From contig NZ_AUHG01000016.1 in the NCBI RefSeq assembly GCF_000423065.1, positions 124,001-188,000 on the forward strand: 64,000 bases of DNA. Reading direction: 5' to 3'. The notes beneath the pieces were generated by a model, which searched no databases, was not told where the DNA came from, and was given only the letters and a program-made list of their open reading frames with translations. Source of the stretch: Christiangramia echinicola DSM 19838. Lineage in GTDB: Bacteria; Bacteroidota; Bacteroidia; Flavobacteriales; Flavobacteriaceae. The position numbers and the translations under genes were made by a program. Of the stretch, positions 9,000 through 17,543 are shown piece by piece (position 1 is the first letter of the stretch; every line of letters begins with the position of its first letter).

Positions 9000-9890
9000 A
9001 TGAGTATTATAAAATTATTAGATGAATTTACATCTGAAAAATTAACTACAAAATCCAGTTCCAGGAGAGAAATGTTCTCTACGTTATCTTCCTTTGGGAA
9101 GAAGGCGGCAATGGCTGCTGTACCATTTGGACTGGCGACAAATAAAGCTAGCGCAGCTGCATTTTTCCAGGAAAACCCTGCTGTAGACGCTTTACAACTT
9201 GCATTAACTTTAGAGTACCTGGAAGCTGAGTTTTATATGAAAGCGTTAGATTCTGGTGTTCTTAATGGAAACCAGAGAGCAATGGATGCTTATATGCAAA
9301 TTTCCAAGCATGAGGATGCACACGTGGCATTTCTCAAAGCTGGCCTGGAAGGCGCAGGAGCAACTCCTGTAGAATCACCTACTTTCGATTTTACGGCTGG
9401 AGGAGCTTTTGACCCTTTTAATGATAACGGTATTGGGCAGGAGACTGCTTATGCACAGTTACTGGCATTAGCGCAGGCTTTTGAAGATACCGGAGTTAGA
9501 GCATATAAAGGTCAGGCTGGTAATTTAATGGGGACAGCATTCCTTGAGCCAGCACTGCAAATTCACTCTGTTGAGGCGCGCCATGCTTCTGAAATCCGAC
9601 AGATTAGAGGAGTCGAAGGATGGATTACCGGGAACGGAGATAATGCAGCTGCACCTGCTAACAGCGAAACTGCGCAAAATGCTTACGCAGCGGTTTATGA
9701 AGGTGAAGGAAATACAATGCAAGGCGGGTTAGATCTAACGACAGATATTACTTACGCTAGCGAGATCGTTGGTGATCTTAACGCGGCGGTAACTCAGGCC
9801 TTTGATGAACCTATTACGGCAGAGCAAGCAACAGCAATTGCTAGTTTGTTTATAGTATCAGACTCTGACGGTGATGATTCTGATGGATAA
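9000..9890 (+). CDS. Exported ferritin-like domain protein, second copy
   Basis: A 296-residue paralogue of the preceding gene. The N-terminus carries a twin-Arg sequence (SSRREMF, about 20-26) followed by a moderately hydrophobic stretch ending in Ala-rich residues (NKASAAA), consistent with Tat export and cleavage rather than lipid anchoring. The predicted di-iron ligands are E75, E105xxH108, E162 and E192xxH195. The C-terminus ends in a short acidic Asp/Gly/Ser tail. The two genes form an evident operon closed by a strong terminator at 9913-9943. Confidence 0.85.
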   Translation: MSIIKLLDEFTSEKLTTKSSSRREMFSTLSSFGKKAAMAAVPFGLATNKASAAAFFQENPAVDALQLALTLEYLEAEFYMKALDSGVLNGNQRAMDAYMQISKHEDAHVAFLKAGLEGAGATPVESPTFDFTAGGAFDPFNDNGIGQETAYAQLLALAQAFEDTGVRAYKGQAGNLMGTAFLEPALQIHSVEARHASEIRQIRGVEGWITGNGDNAAAPANSETAQNAYAAVYEGEGNTMQGGLDLTTDITYASEIVGDLNAAVTQAFDEPITAEQATAIASLFIVSDSDGDDSDG

Positions 9891-9912
9891 GATCACATAA
9901 CCATTCTATAAT

Positions 9913-9943
9913 AAAAAAGGCTGCCAACTGGCAGCCTTTTTTT
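9913..9943. terminator. Bidirectional intrinsic terminator
   Basis: GGCTGCCA / TGGCAGCC stem flanked by A6 on the left and T7 on the right. It lies between the convergent ends of the ferritin-like operon (+) and purA (-) and can serve both. Confidence 0.9.
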
Positions 9944-9961
9944 ATATCAAGCAGATCAATG

Positions 9962-11233
9962 TTATCTTATGATCGTTTGTTTTCTATCTGGTCCTACCGA
10001 AACAATTGTAATTGGTGTTTCTAGTTCTTTTTCCAGAAACTCAACATAATCATTAAACTCTTTAGGTAAAGAAGAAGCATCGGTCATTTTTGTAAGATCT
10101 TCTTTCCAGCCCTTAATTTCAGTATAAACAGGCTCAAGATATTCAGGTTCTATATTATAAGGTAGGTGTTTGATCTCTTCTCCTTTATATATGTACCCGG
10201 TGCAAACTTTCAGCGTTTCAAATCCGCTGAGTACGTCACCTTTCATCATAATAAGCTGAGTAATACCGTTAACCTGAACTGCATATTTCAATGCTACAAG
10301 ATCTAGCCATCCACAACGTCTTTTTCTCCCGGTAGTTGCACCAAATTCATTGCCAACCTGACCCATGGTTTCACCAACTTCATCAAAAAGTTCAGTAGGG
10401 AAGGGGCCACTACCCACTCTGGTAGTGTAAGCTTTAAAAATTCCAAAAGCTTCGCCAATTTCTCTGGGAGCAACACCTAAACCTGTACAGGCTCCGGCTG
10501 CAGTTGTATTTGAAGAAGTCACAAAAGGGTAAGTCCCGAAATCTATATCCAGTAATGATCCCTGTGCGCCTTCAGCAAGTATCGTTTTGCCATTTTTCAT
10601 TGACTGGTGAAGATATTCCTCACTATCAATAAATGTTAGTTCCTTTAAACTTTCAACCGCATTGCAGAATTCTTTCTCCAATTCCTGAAGATCATACTGA
10701 ATGTCTACATCATAAAATGCGATCATTTTTTCATGCTTATCGGCTAGAGCACGATATCTGTCTTTCCAGTCCTCCAGTTCAAGATCTCCAACCCTAAGGC
10801 CATTTCTACCGGTTTTGTCCATGTATGTTGGACCAATACCTTTAAGAGTAGAACCTATTTTGGCTTTACCTTTTGAAGCTTCAGAAGCAGCATCAAGTAA
10901 CCTGTGAGTTGGCAGAATTAAATGTGCCTTTCTTGAAATAAGTAACTTGGATTTGTAATTAATACCATGTTTGGCCAGATTGTCCAGTTCTCTTTTGAAG
11001 ATCACTGGATCTATCACAACGCCATTACCAACAAGGTTGATACTGTCATCATGAAAAATTCCTGAAGGAATTGTATGTAAAACATGTTTTTGACCGTCGA
11101 ATTCTAAAGTATGTCCTGCATTGGGACCACCTTGAAAACGGGCAATAATATCGTATTTAGAGGTAAGGACGTCAACAATTTTGCCTTTTCCTTCATCACC
11201 CCATTGAAGACCTAGTAGTAAATCTACTGCCAT
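9962..11233 (-). CDS. purA: Adenylosuccinate synthetase
   Basis: Predicted GTP-dependent conversion of IMP and aspartate to adenylosuccinate, the first committed step to AMP. The length of 423 residues is normal. The N-terminal GTP-binding and catalytic element LLGLQWGDEGKGKIVDVL and the loop GGPNAGHT are intact, as is GATTGRKRRCGWLDLV. It is the last gene of a leftward series (methyltransferase, M48 protease, Rel, Fur-like, purA) with gaps of 12-36 bases. This puts a GTP-consuming purine enzyme downstream of a (p)ppGpp enzyme. Confidence 0.97.
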   Translation of the reverse strand: MAVDLLLGLQWGDEGKGKIVDVLTSKYDIIARFQGGPNAGHTLEFDGQKHVLHTIPSGIFHDDSINLVGNGVVIDPVIFKRELDNLAKHGINYKSKLLISRKAHLILPTHRLLDAASEASKGKAKIGSTLKGIGPTYMDKTGRNGLRVGDLELEDWKDRYRALADKHEKMIAFYDVDIQYDLQELEKEFCNAVESLKELTFIDSEEYLHQSMKNGKTILAEGAQGSLLDIDFGTYPFVTSSNTTAAGACTGLGVAPREIGEAFGIFKAYTTRVGSGPFPTELFDEVGETMGQVGNEFGATTGRKRRCGWLDLVALKYAVQVNGITQLIMMKGDVLSGFETLKVCTGYIYKGEEIKHLPYNIEPEYLEPVYTEIKGWKEDLTKMTDASSLPKEFNDYVEFLEKELETPITIVSVGPDRKQTIIR

Positions 11234-11245
11234 GAATTTTGAAAC

Positions 11246-11701
11246 TTAATTGGTTGATTTTTTATTTCCGTAAAAGTAAAGAGAATGTTTTTTGATCTCT
11301 ATATCAAAAACTTCCTCTATAGTTTGCTTGATACTTTGGATCCTGGGATCGCAAAATTCTATAACTTCTCCGGTATCTGTAAGTATGATATGATCATGTT
11401 GACGGTCAAAATATGATTTCTCATATTGTGCCTGATTCTGACCAAATTGATGTTTTCTAACCAGTCCACATTCTAATAATAATTCAATCGTATTATATAA
11501 AGTAGCCCGGCTCACACGATATTTTTTGTTCTTCATTTTAATATAAAGAGACTCAATATCGAAGTGATCGTCAGAATTATAGATCTCCTGAAGAATAGCG
11601 AAACGTTCCGGAGTTTTCCGGTGTCCTTTTTCTTCAAGATATTTGGTGAAAACATTTTTAACGACCGCCTGATCGTTTTTATTTACGACTTTTTTGCTCA
11701 T
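11246..11701 (-). CDS. Fur-family transcriptional regulator lacking the CxxC zinc site
   Basis: A 151-residue protein with an N-terminal winged helix ([26 protein letters not shown]) and a C-terminal dimerisation region. The regulatory-metal His pair is present ([16 protein letters not shown]), but both Cys of the usual first CxxC are absent (LTDTG instead of L-C-x-x-C-G). This makes a structural zinc site of the classic type unlikely. Cys-poor Fur-like proteins occur in Bacteroidota, so this may be a lineage feature. Its ligand (Fe, Mn, peroxide) is undetermined. A TACCTTTG -7-like element lies at 11713-11720. Confidence 0.85.
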   Translation of the reverse strand: MSKKVVNKNDQAVVKNVFTKYLEEKGHRKTPERFAILQEIYNSDDHFDIESLYIKMKNKKYRVSRATLYNTIELLLECGLVRKHQFGQNQAQYEKSYFDRQHDHIILTDTGEVIEFCDPRIQSIKQTIEEVFDIEIKKHSLYFYGNKKSTN

Positions 11702-11725
11702 AATTTGCTTTGCAAAGGTAAAAGT

Positions 11726-13936
11726 TTATTCACGGCTAACCTTGTCTATCCCGTTAATTTTTTTCAGCCTTTGGATAATGGTATTGAGGATATTATTATT
11801 TTTTACAACCAGAGTTATACGCCCACTAAATACACCATCTGAACTATCAAAATTCAGGTTTTTCATATTCACGTGCAGGTTACTGGAGATTTCCTGGGTG
11901 ATCTCGCTAACCAGCCCCAGGTTGTCTATTCCCTGAAGGTTTATAACGGCTCTAAAGTCCTGCTGCGAACTGTCTATCCATTTGGCCTGAATGATCCTGT
12001 AGGCGTAATTGCTTTGTAATTGTAAAGCATTTGGACAATCCTTTTTATGAACTTTTAAACCATCATTCACTGAAATGAAACCAAATACATTGTCACCAGG
12101 AATGGGGTTGCAACAATTGGATAATTTGTATTCCAGTTTTTCCTCTTCTTTCCCAAATACCAGTTGATCATACTTGGCTGTAATTTCTTCTTTATCAAGA
12201 TCTGTGGATACATAAGGCTTCTTGATCTTACTTTTGAAATAACTAACCAGTGAGTTGCTTCTGGAACTGGCAAAATCCTTCAGCATTTTATTGTCGATCT
12301 TTCCAATTCCTACCCGGTAGAAAAGATCCAGGCTTGTTTTTAAATTGAAGAAAACTACCAGTTCATTTATAGACTTTTCATTGAATTGAATCTTTTGAGC
12401 TTTCAGTTTTCTAGCCAGTACAGCTTTGCCTTCTTCCGCAATCTCCTTTTTCTCATCCTTAAGTGAAGATTTTATTTTAGCCCTCGCTCTGGCAGTATTG
12501 GCGTAATCTAGCCAGTTAACATTCGGTTTTGCGTTATCTGAAGTAATGATCTCTACCTGGTCGCCGCTTTTAAGTTCGTGACTTAAGGGAACAAGTTTGT
12601 TGTTCACCCTGGCGCCTCTGGTATGAATTCCAATTTCTGTATGAATACTGAAAGCAAAATCCAGTGGTGTAGATCCTTTTGGTAAAGACTTAAGGTCTCC
12701 CTGCGGAGTAAACACGAATATTTCTTTAGAATACAGGTTCAGTTTGAACTGTTCTACAAAGTCTACCGCGTTTACATCCGGGCTCTCAAGGGCTTCCTGC
12801 AAACGAGTTACCCATTCTTCAAAACCTCGCTCTTCTTTATTTTCAGCACCCTGTTTGTATTTATAATGAGCGGCGTAACCTTTCTCCGCGATCTCATTCA
12901 TTCGTTCACTTCTAATTTGAACTTCTACCCATCTGCCTTTTGGCCCCATGACTGTAATGTGCAAAGCCTCATATCCGGTAGATTTAGGCGAGGAGATCCA
13001 ATCTCTTAACCTCGTTGGATTTGGTCTAAAATGATCTGTAACTATAGAATAAATCTTCCATGCTAAAAACTTCTCTTGAGAAGGGTCGCTACGGTATATA
13101 ATTCTAATGGCGAATTTATCGTAGATCTCATCAAAACTAATATTTTGGGTTTTGATCTTCCGGTTTATAGAATAGATAGATTTAGGTCTACCTTTTATAT
13201 CGTAATCCAGATCTTCCTTATCTAAAGAATCTTCGATCACTTTACTGAACTCCTTTATATAGGCATCCTGCTCTTCCTTACTTTCCTTGATCTTAGTTAG
13301 AATATCCTGGTAAACTTCAGGTTCGGTATACTTTAAGCCGAGATCCTCAAGCTCTGTCTTAATATTATAAAGGCCAATTCTGTGGGCCAGGGGAGCGTAA
13401 ATGTAAAGTGTTTCAGAAGCAATTTTAACTTGTTTATCTGGACGCATCGCATCCATGGTTTGCATGTTATGCAACCTATCTGCTATTTTGATGATAATAA
13501 CCCGCACATCATCATTCAGGGTGAGTAGCATTTTTCTGAAATTCTCTGCCTGTTGAGAAACATCTTTATCTTTTTTAAGACTTGATATTTTAGTTAGTCC
13601 GTCAACAATTTTAGCGACGGTTTCACCAAACATTTTCTCAATATCCCCACGGGTATATTTTGTGTCTTCAACTACATCATGAAGTAGGGCAGCGGCGATT
13701 GAAGTCGCGTCCAGACCAATTTCTGAAGCTACGATTTTTGCAACCGCTATAGGATGAAATATATATGCTTCGCCAGATTTTCTTCGCTGATCTTTATGGG
13801 CGTCAACAGCCGTATCAAAAGCATAACGAATGAGCTTTTTATCATCATCTGTCAACGTTTGATAACTAATGCGCAGCAGTTCTTTATACTGCCTTGCAAT
13901 TTGCTTGTTTTCTTTTTCTATAGCCGCCTCTGTCAT
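11726..13936 (-). CDS. rel: Bifunctional (p)ppGpp synthetase/hydrolase (RelA/SpoT family)
   Basis: A 736-residue RSH protein with the complete domain order: HD hydrolase (about 40-190, with HDVVEDT at 86-92), synthetase (about 240-360, with GYEALHITVMGPKGRWVEVQIR), TGS (about 405-465) and a C-terminal zinc-finger/ACT region (YKLSNCCNPIPGD and the last 75 residues). The intact HD motif suggests hydrolysis of the alarmone as well as synthesis. It is probably the main stringent-response enzyme. It sits between the M48 protease and the Fur-like gene in a five-gene leftward series. Confidence 0.95.
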   Translation of the reverse strand: MTEAAIEKENKQIARQYKELLRISYQTLTDDDKKLIRYAFDTAVDAHKDQRRKSGEAYIFHPIAVAKIVASEIGLDATSIAAALLHDVVEDTKYTRGDIEKMFGETVAKIVDGLTKISSLKKDKDVSQQAENFRKMLLTLNDDVRVIIIKIADRLHNMQTMDAMRPDKQVKIASETLYIYAPLAHRIGLYNIKTELEDLGLKYTEPEVYQDILTKIKESKEEQDAYIKEFSKVIEDSLDKEDLDYDIKGRPKSIYSINRKIKTQNISFDEIYDKFAIRIIYRSDPSQEKFLAWKIYSIVTDHFRPNPTRLRDWISSPKSTGYEALHITVMGPKGRWVEVQIRSERMNEIAEKGYAAHYKYKQGAENKEERGFEEWVTRLQEALESPDVNAVDFVEQFKLNLYSKEIFVFTPQGDLKSLPKGSTPLDFAFSIHTEIGIHTRGARVNNKLVPLSHELKSGDQVEIITSDNAKPNVNWLDYANTARARAKIKSSLKDEKKEIAEEGKAVLARKLKAQKIQFNEKSINELVVFFNLKTSLDLFYRVGIGKIDNKMLKDFASSRSNSLVSYFKSKIKKPYVSTDLDKEEITAKYDQLVFGKEEEKLEYKLSNCCNPIPGDNVFGFISVNDGLKVHKKDCPNALQLQSNYAYRIIQAKWIDSSQQDFRAVINLQGIDNLGLVSEITQEISSNLHVNMKNLNFDSSDGVFSGRITLVVKNNNILNTIIQRLKKINGIDKVSRE

Positions 13937-13972
13937 AGGTTAAAAATACAAATTAAGATTAATAGAAAACAA

Positions 13973-15211
13973 CTAATTTCCAGTCTTCAAATTGCGATAT
14001 CGCTGTAGCAAACTGGGGTGAGAGTAATGTACAAAAATATAGGCTTTATGGGGAGTTAAATTACTCAAAGTGTTTTTAGATAGTTTTTTTAAACTTGAAA
14101 TAAGGGAATCGCCATTATAGGTGTTTTTTGCAAAATTATCTGCCTGATATTCAAATTTTCTGGAGATATAATTCATGATTAATCCAGTAATTTCTGAAAT
14201 AGGACTGTATAAAATTCCGAAGGCAACCAATCCAATATGAAAGCTAGGTTTCGCAACCCCAAGAGCTTCTGAAAGTAAAGGATTGCCAACAAATAGCGAT
14301 AATAACCAAAGAGTGAACCCTGTAGTCACTACTGAAGCAAAAAGATTTACGATGATGTGATTTTTCTTATAATGTCCTACTTCATGAGCAAGCACAGCAA
14401 CAATTTCCTCTTCTTCAAGGTCGTTAATTAGAGTATCATATAGAGTGATCCTTTTTTCGCTACCAAATCCGGAGAAATATGCATTGGCCTTTGTACTTCT
14501 TTTAGAACCATCAATAACAAAAATGTTATCCAGTTTAAAACCTACACTTTTAGCATACTGCTCGATCTTTGATCTAAGTGAACCGTCACTTAAAGGTGTT
14601 TGTTTATTGAATAATGGTACGATTAACTTAGCGTAAAACATATTCATAAAAACTGAAAATACAGCTATTAAGATCCAGGCGTACCACCAGAAATTATCAC
14701 CGGCAATCTGAAAGAACCATACGATCAACGCTAAAATCCCTCCGCCGATGATCGCAGTCATGGCCAGGCCTTTAATTTTGTCTAAAAAGAATGTTCCCTT
14801 TGTTGTTTTATTGAAACCATATTTTTCTTCGATCACAAAAGTGCTATACCAGGAAAACGGGGTCATTAGGATATCACTTCCAAGCATGATTATTCCAAAA
14901 AAGATCAGGGCGATCAATATTGAATTATCGCTGATGCTTCTGGCGATCTGGTCTACAAAAGCAAAACCATCAAAAAGGATAAAAGCCAAAGTCAATAAAA
15001 CTGAAAATGTACTTGAGATCAGTCCGAATTTGAATCGTTCTTTTTTGTACCCCTGGGACTTTTCATATTCTTCTTTCTCATATACATCTGCTAACTCTGC
15101 TGGTACAGGATCATTAAAATGTTTAGCGTTTACCGCCTCAAGAATTTTATCGATGATGAAATCCAGGATAATAATTCCGATAATAATATAGAATAAGGTT
15201 TCTGGTGTCAA
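13973..15211 (-). CDS. M48 family membrane metalloprotease (Ste24-like)
   Basis: A 412-residue integral membrane zinc protease with several transmembrane segments in the first 200 residues and two more after the active site. The catalytic motif HEVGH is at 276-280, and the third ligand is probably the Glu in SRKFEYQADNFA, where the family ExxxD-type motif is expected. The family cleaves membrane or processed peptide substrates; its bacterial substrate is not known. The start is 12 bases downstream of the RNA methyltransferase stop. Confidence 0.93.
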   Translation of the reverse strand: MTPETLFYIIIGIIILDFIIDKILEAVNAKHFNDPVPAELADVYEKEEYEKSQGYKKERFKFGLISSTFSVLLTLAFILFDGFAFVDQIARSISDNSILIALIFFGIIMLGSDILMTPFSWYSTFVIEEKYGFNKTTKGTFFLDKIKGLAMTAIIGGGILALIVWFFQIAGDNFWWYAWILIAVFSVFMNMFYAKLIVPLFNKQTPLSDGSLRSKIEQYAKSVGFKLDNIFVIDGSKRSTKANAYFSGFGSEKRITLYDTLINDLEEEEIVAVLAHEVGHYKKNHIIVNLFASVVTTGFTLWLLSLFVGNPLLSEALGVAKPSFHIGLVAFGILYSPISEITGLIMNYISRKFEYQADNFAKNTYNGDSLISSLKKLSKNTLSNLTPHKAYIFVHYSHPSLLQRYRNLKTGN

Positions 15212-15223
15212 GTTTAAATTGAT

Positions 15224-16039
15224 TTATTCAGGGTATGTAATTCGTTGTCTTTTAGCTTCAAAAATAAGTATTCCTGCTGCTACAGAAACATTCATGGAAT
15301 CTATTTCGCCATGCATAGGGATAACAATATTCTGGGTGGAATTCTTCAGCCATTCCTCGCTTAATCCAGTTGCTTCTGTTCCCACTACAATTGCTGAAGC
15401 TTCTTTATAATCTATCTCATGATAAGGTTTTGCAGCTTGCAGTGCTGCGGAATAGATACTAATATTCTCTCGTTTCAGGAACGCTATAATTTCAGAAGTT
15501 TCACCTGTGGCGATCTTATTGGTGAAAATACATCCAACGCTGCTTCTAATAATATTTGGATTATAGAGATCGGTTTTTGGATTGGCAATGATCACCGCGT
15601 CTACTGCAGCAGCATCGGCAGTTCTTAATATAGCCCCGATATTACCCGGTTTTTCTGGTGCTTCAGCAACCAGTATCAATGGATTAGAATTTGAAAATTT
15701 GAGATCTTGTAATTTATGGTCTTTAGATCTGAATACGGCTACCAATCCCTCTGTGCTTCCGCGGTAGGCAATTTTATCGTAAACTTCCTGGCTTATTTCT
15801 GTGATAGAAGCTGGTTGTTGAGCATTAGATCTGGCAATTTCCAGCACTTCCTGAAAATCGATAAGTCCAGGAACAAAATAAAGATGAAGTGGTGAATATT
15901 TTCCCTTTATCGCGATGGAAATTTCTCTCTGTCCTTCGACTATAAACGCCTCTTCTTTTCTTCTATTACGGGATTTCTCCTGTAGTTGAAGCAGCCATTT
16001 TATCTCCTTGTTATGCGGGCTGGTGATCTGTTTTAACAT
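15224..16039 (-). CDS. TrmH/SpoU-family RNA 2'-O-methyltransferase
   Basis: A 271-residue SPOUT enzyme. An N-terminal substrate-binding domain (about 1-100) is followed by the knotted SAM-binding domain with all three motifs: EKPGNIGAILRTADAA, VVGTEATGLS and IPMHGEIDSMNVSVAAGI. It is expected to methylate a ribose in rRNA or tRNA; the position cannot be told. It is the first gene of the leftward five-gene series, with the inverted repeat at 16072-16200 just upstream. Confidence 0.92.
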   Translation of the reverse strand: MLKQITSPHNKEIKWLLQLQEKSRNRRKEEAFIVEGQREISIAIKGKYSPLHLYFVPGLIDFQEVLEIARSNAQQPASITEISQEVYDKIAYRGSTEGLVAVFRSKDHKLQDLKFSNSNPLILVAEAPEKPGNIGAILRTADAAAVDAVIIANPKTDLYNPNIIRSSVGCIFTNKIATGETSEIIAFLKRENISIYSAALQAAKPYHEIDYKEASAIVVGTEATGLSEEWLKNSTQNIVIPMHGEIDSMNVSVAAGILIFEAKRQRITYPE

Positions 16040-16071
16040 GGCGTAAAAGTACGTAGATATTGGGCGTAAAA

Positions 16072-16200
16072 AAAGTTGCCTAAAAAACGAATTATCGTCA
16101 TCCTGTATTTAATTCAGGATCCTGATTAATTGAATATTAACTTTCAATTAGAAGCTGATGTAATTTCAGCTTGACGTATTCTGTTTCTCAGGCAACTTTA
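16072..16200. repeat. Long imperfect inverted repeat containing two copies of a short palindromic element
   Basis: The outer arms AAAGTTGCCTAAAAAAC (from 16072) and, on the opposite strand, AAAGTTGCCTGAGAAAC (ending near 16200) match closely. Inside them stand two head-to-head copies of a roughly 26-base element, CGTCA-N2-CTG-N8-TCAG-N2-TC, at 16096-16121 and inverted at 16151-16175. The whole could fold into one hairpin or two. It lies between two leftward genes and may end the upstream amidohydrolase transcript. The same element occurs at 27788-27857. Confidence 0.75.
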
Positions 16201-16213
16201 AAAATGTATAGGA

Positions 16214-17530
16214 TTATTTACTATCCTTCTGCTCTTTATATTTTTTAGAATATCTTTTCCATAGTTCAGTCTGATGAGTTTCCAGGCTAACTTTTCTTCC
16301 GTCGATGAATGCATGAGAAAGGATATTTCCACGCATATCCAATGCGTCTCCTTCAGAAATGAATAAAGTGGCAGATTTGCCCTTTTCCAAACTTCCATAA
16401 TTTTCATCGATACCCAGGATCTTAGCTGTATTCAACGTGATCAAACTCAGAGCTTTCTCTTTATCCAATCCAAAAGCAGCAACGGTTCCTGCGTAAAATG
16501 GCAGGTTCCTGGAATTCATTCGTTCCATTTGTCCGCTACTTTCAATAGCAACTAAGACCCCTTTTTCATGCAGTAGATTTGCTAATTTATAAGGATAATC
16601 ATAATCCTCGTAAGCCTCTTCTGGCGTGCTATGAGGTCTGTTCACTAAAACAGGAATATCATTGCTTTTTAAAGCATCAGCTACATCCAGCGAATAATAA
16701 CCACCTACGATTACTACATGTTCCAGGTTTTGATCTTTTTTGAACTGAATCACATCAAGTATTTCTTTCTCTCCATCTACATGAACAAATACCTTTTTAT
16801 TTCCACTAAAAACAGGGTCCATCGCCAGATATGGCAAATTCTTGTATTCCCTGTTTCCGTCAAGATATGCTTTTGAAGAAGCAAAGAAATCTGAAAGTTT
16901 CTGAACATCCTCGGTATATTCCTTGTTTGGCTTAAGCCCAGGATCTTCATCACGCCACCAGCGCCCACGCTGGTAAGAATCTGGCCAGTTAATGTGCAGG
17001 CCATCATCCTCTTTAATCACAGCGTCTTCCCAATTCCATGCGTCAAACTGAACGATAGAAGACGTTCCTGAGATCATTCCGCCTCTAGGTACTATCTGTC
17101 CCATAAGTACTCCATTTGGTCTCATGGATTCCACGATCTTACTTTCGGCGTTATAAGCGATCAAACTTCTAATATTCGGAAGCATTTCTCCCATTTCATC
17201 CTGGTCTACAGTTGCCTTTACCGCATCTATCTCTACCAATCCTAAAGTTGAGTTTGGCGCGATGATACCGGGATATACATGTTTCCCTTCAGCATTAATG
17301 ATCTCACCAGGATACTGTCTTTTGGTTAGGTCTTTAGAAGTGACTTCCGTTAGCTTACCATCTTCAAAAATGATAAGGCTATTCTCGATAATTTCTCCAT
17401 TACCTAAATGAGCTGTGGCTCCTACAATAGTAACCGCTTCAGACTGTTTATCTGCCGGAGTTTGCTGGGCGAAGCTGTTTCCTGAAATGATCAGGAATGC
17501 TATTAATATATATGTGTTGAAAATTTTCAT
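16214..17530 (-). CDS. Secreted amidohydrolase-family protein
   Basis: A 438-residue protein with a Sec signal peptide (about 1-21, ending SFAQQ), related to the imidazolonepropionase-like amidohydrolases. N-terminal beta-sandwich elements (VGATAHLGNGEIIENSLIIFEDGKL) and a C-terminal return to that fold (ENYGSLEKGKSATLFI) flank a barrel domain. The normal metal-binding HxH after beta-strand 1 is replaced (KHVYPGIIAPNSTLGL), so activity is doubtful. It probably works with the larger amidohydrolase 13 bases upstream, as these two are commonly paired in Flavobacteriaceae. Confidence 0.85.
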   Translation of the reverse strand: MKIFNTYILIAFLIISGNSFAQQTPADKQSEAVTIVGATAHLGNGEIIENSLIIFEDGKLTEVTSKDLTKRQYPGEIINAEGKHVYPGIIAPNSTLGLVEIDAVKATVDQDEMGEMLPNIRSLIAYNAESKIVESMRPNGVLMGQIVPRGGMISGTSSIVQFDAWNWEDAVIKEDDGLHINWPDSYQRGRWWRDEDPGLKPNKEYTEDVQKLSDFFASSKAYLDGNREYKNLPYLAMDPVFSGNKKVFVHVDGEKEILDVIQFKKDQNLEHVVIVGGYYSLDVADALKSNDIPVLVNRPHSTPEEAYEDYDYPYKLANLLHEKGVLVAIESSGQMERMNSRNLPFYAGTVAAFGLDKEKALSLITLNTAKILGIDENYGSLEKGKSATLFISEGDALDMRGNILSHAFIDGRKVSLETHQTELWKRYSKKYKEQKDSK

Positions 17531-17543
17531 TTTGCTCTAAATT

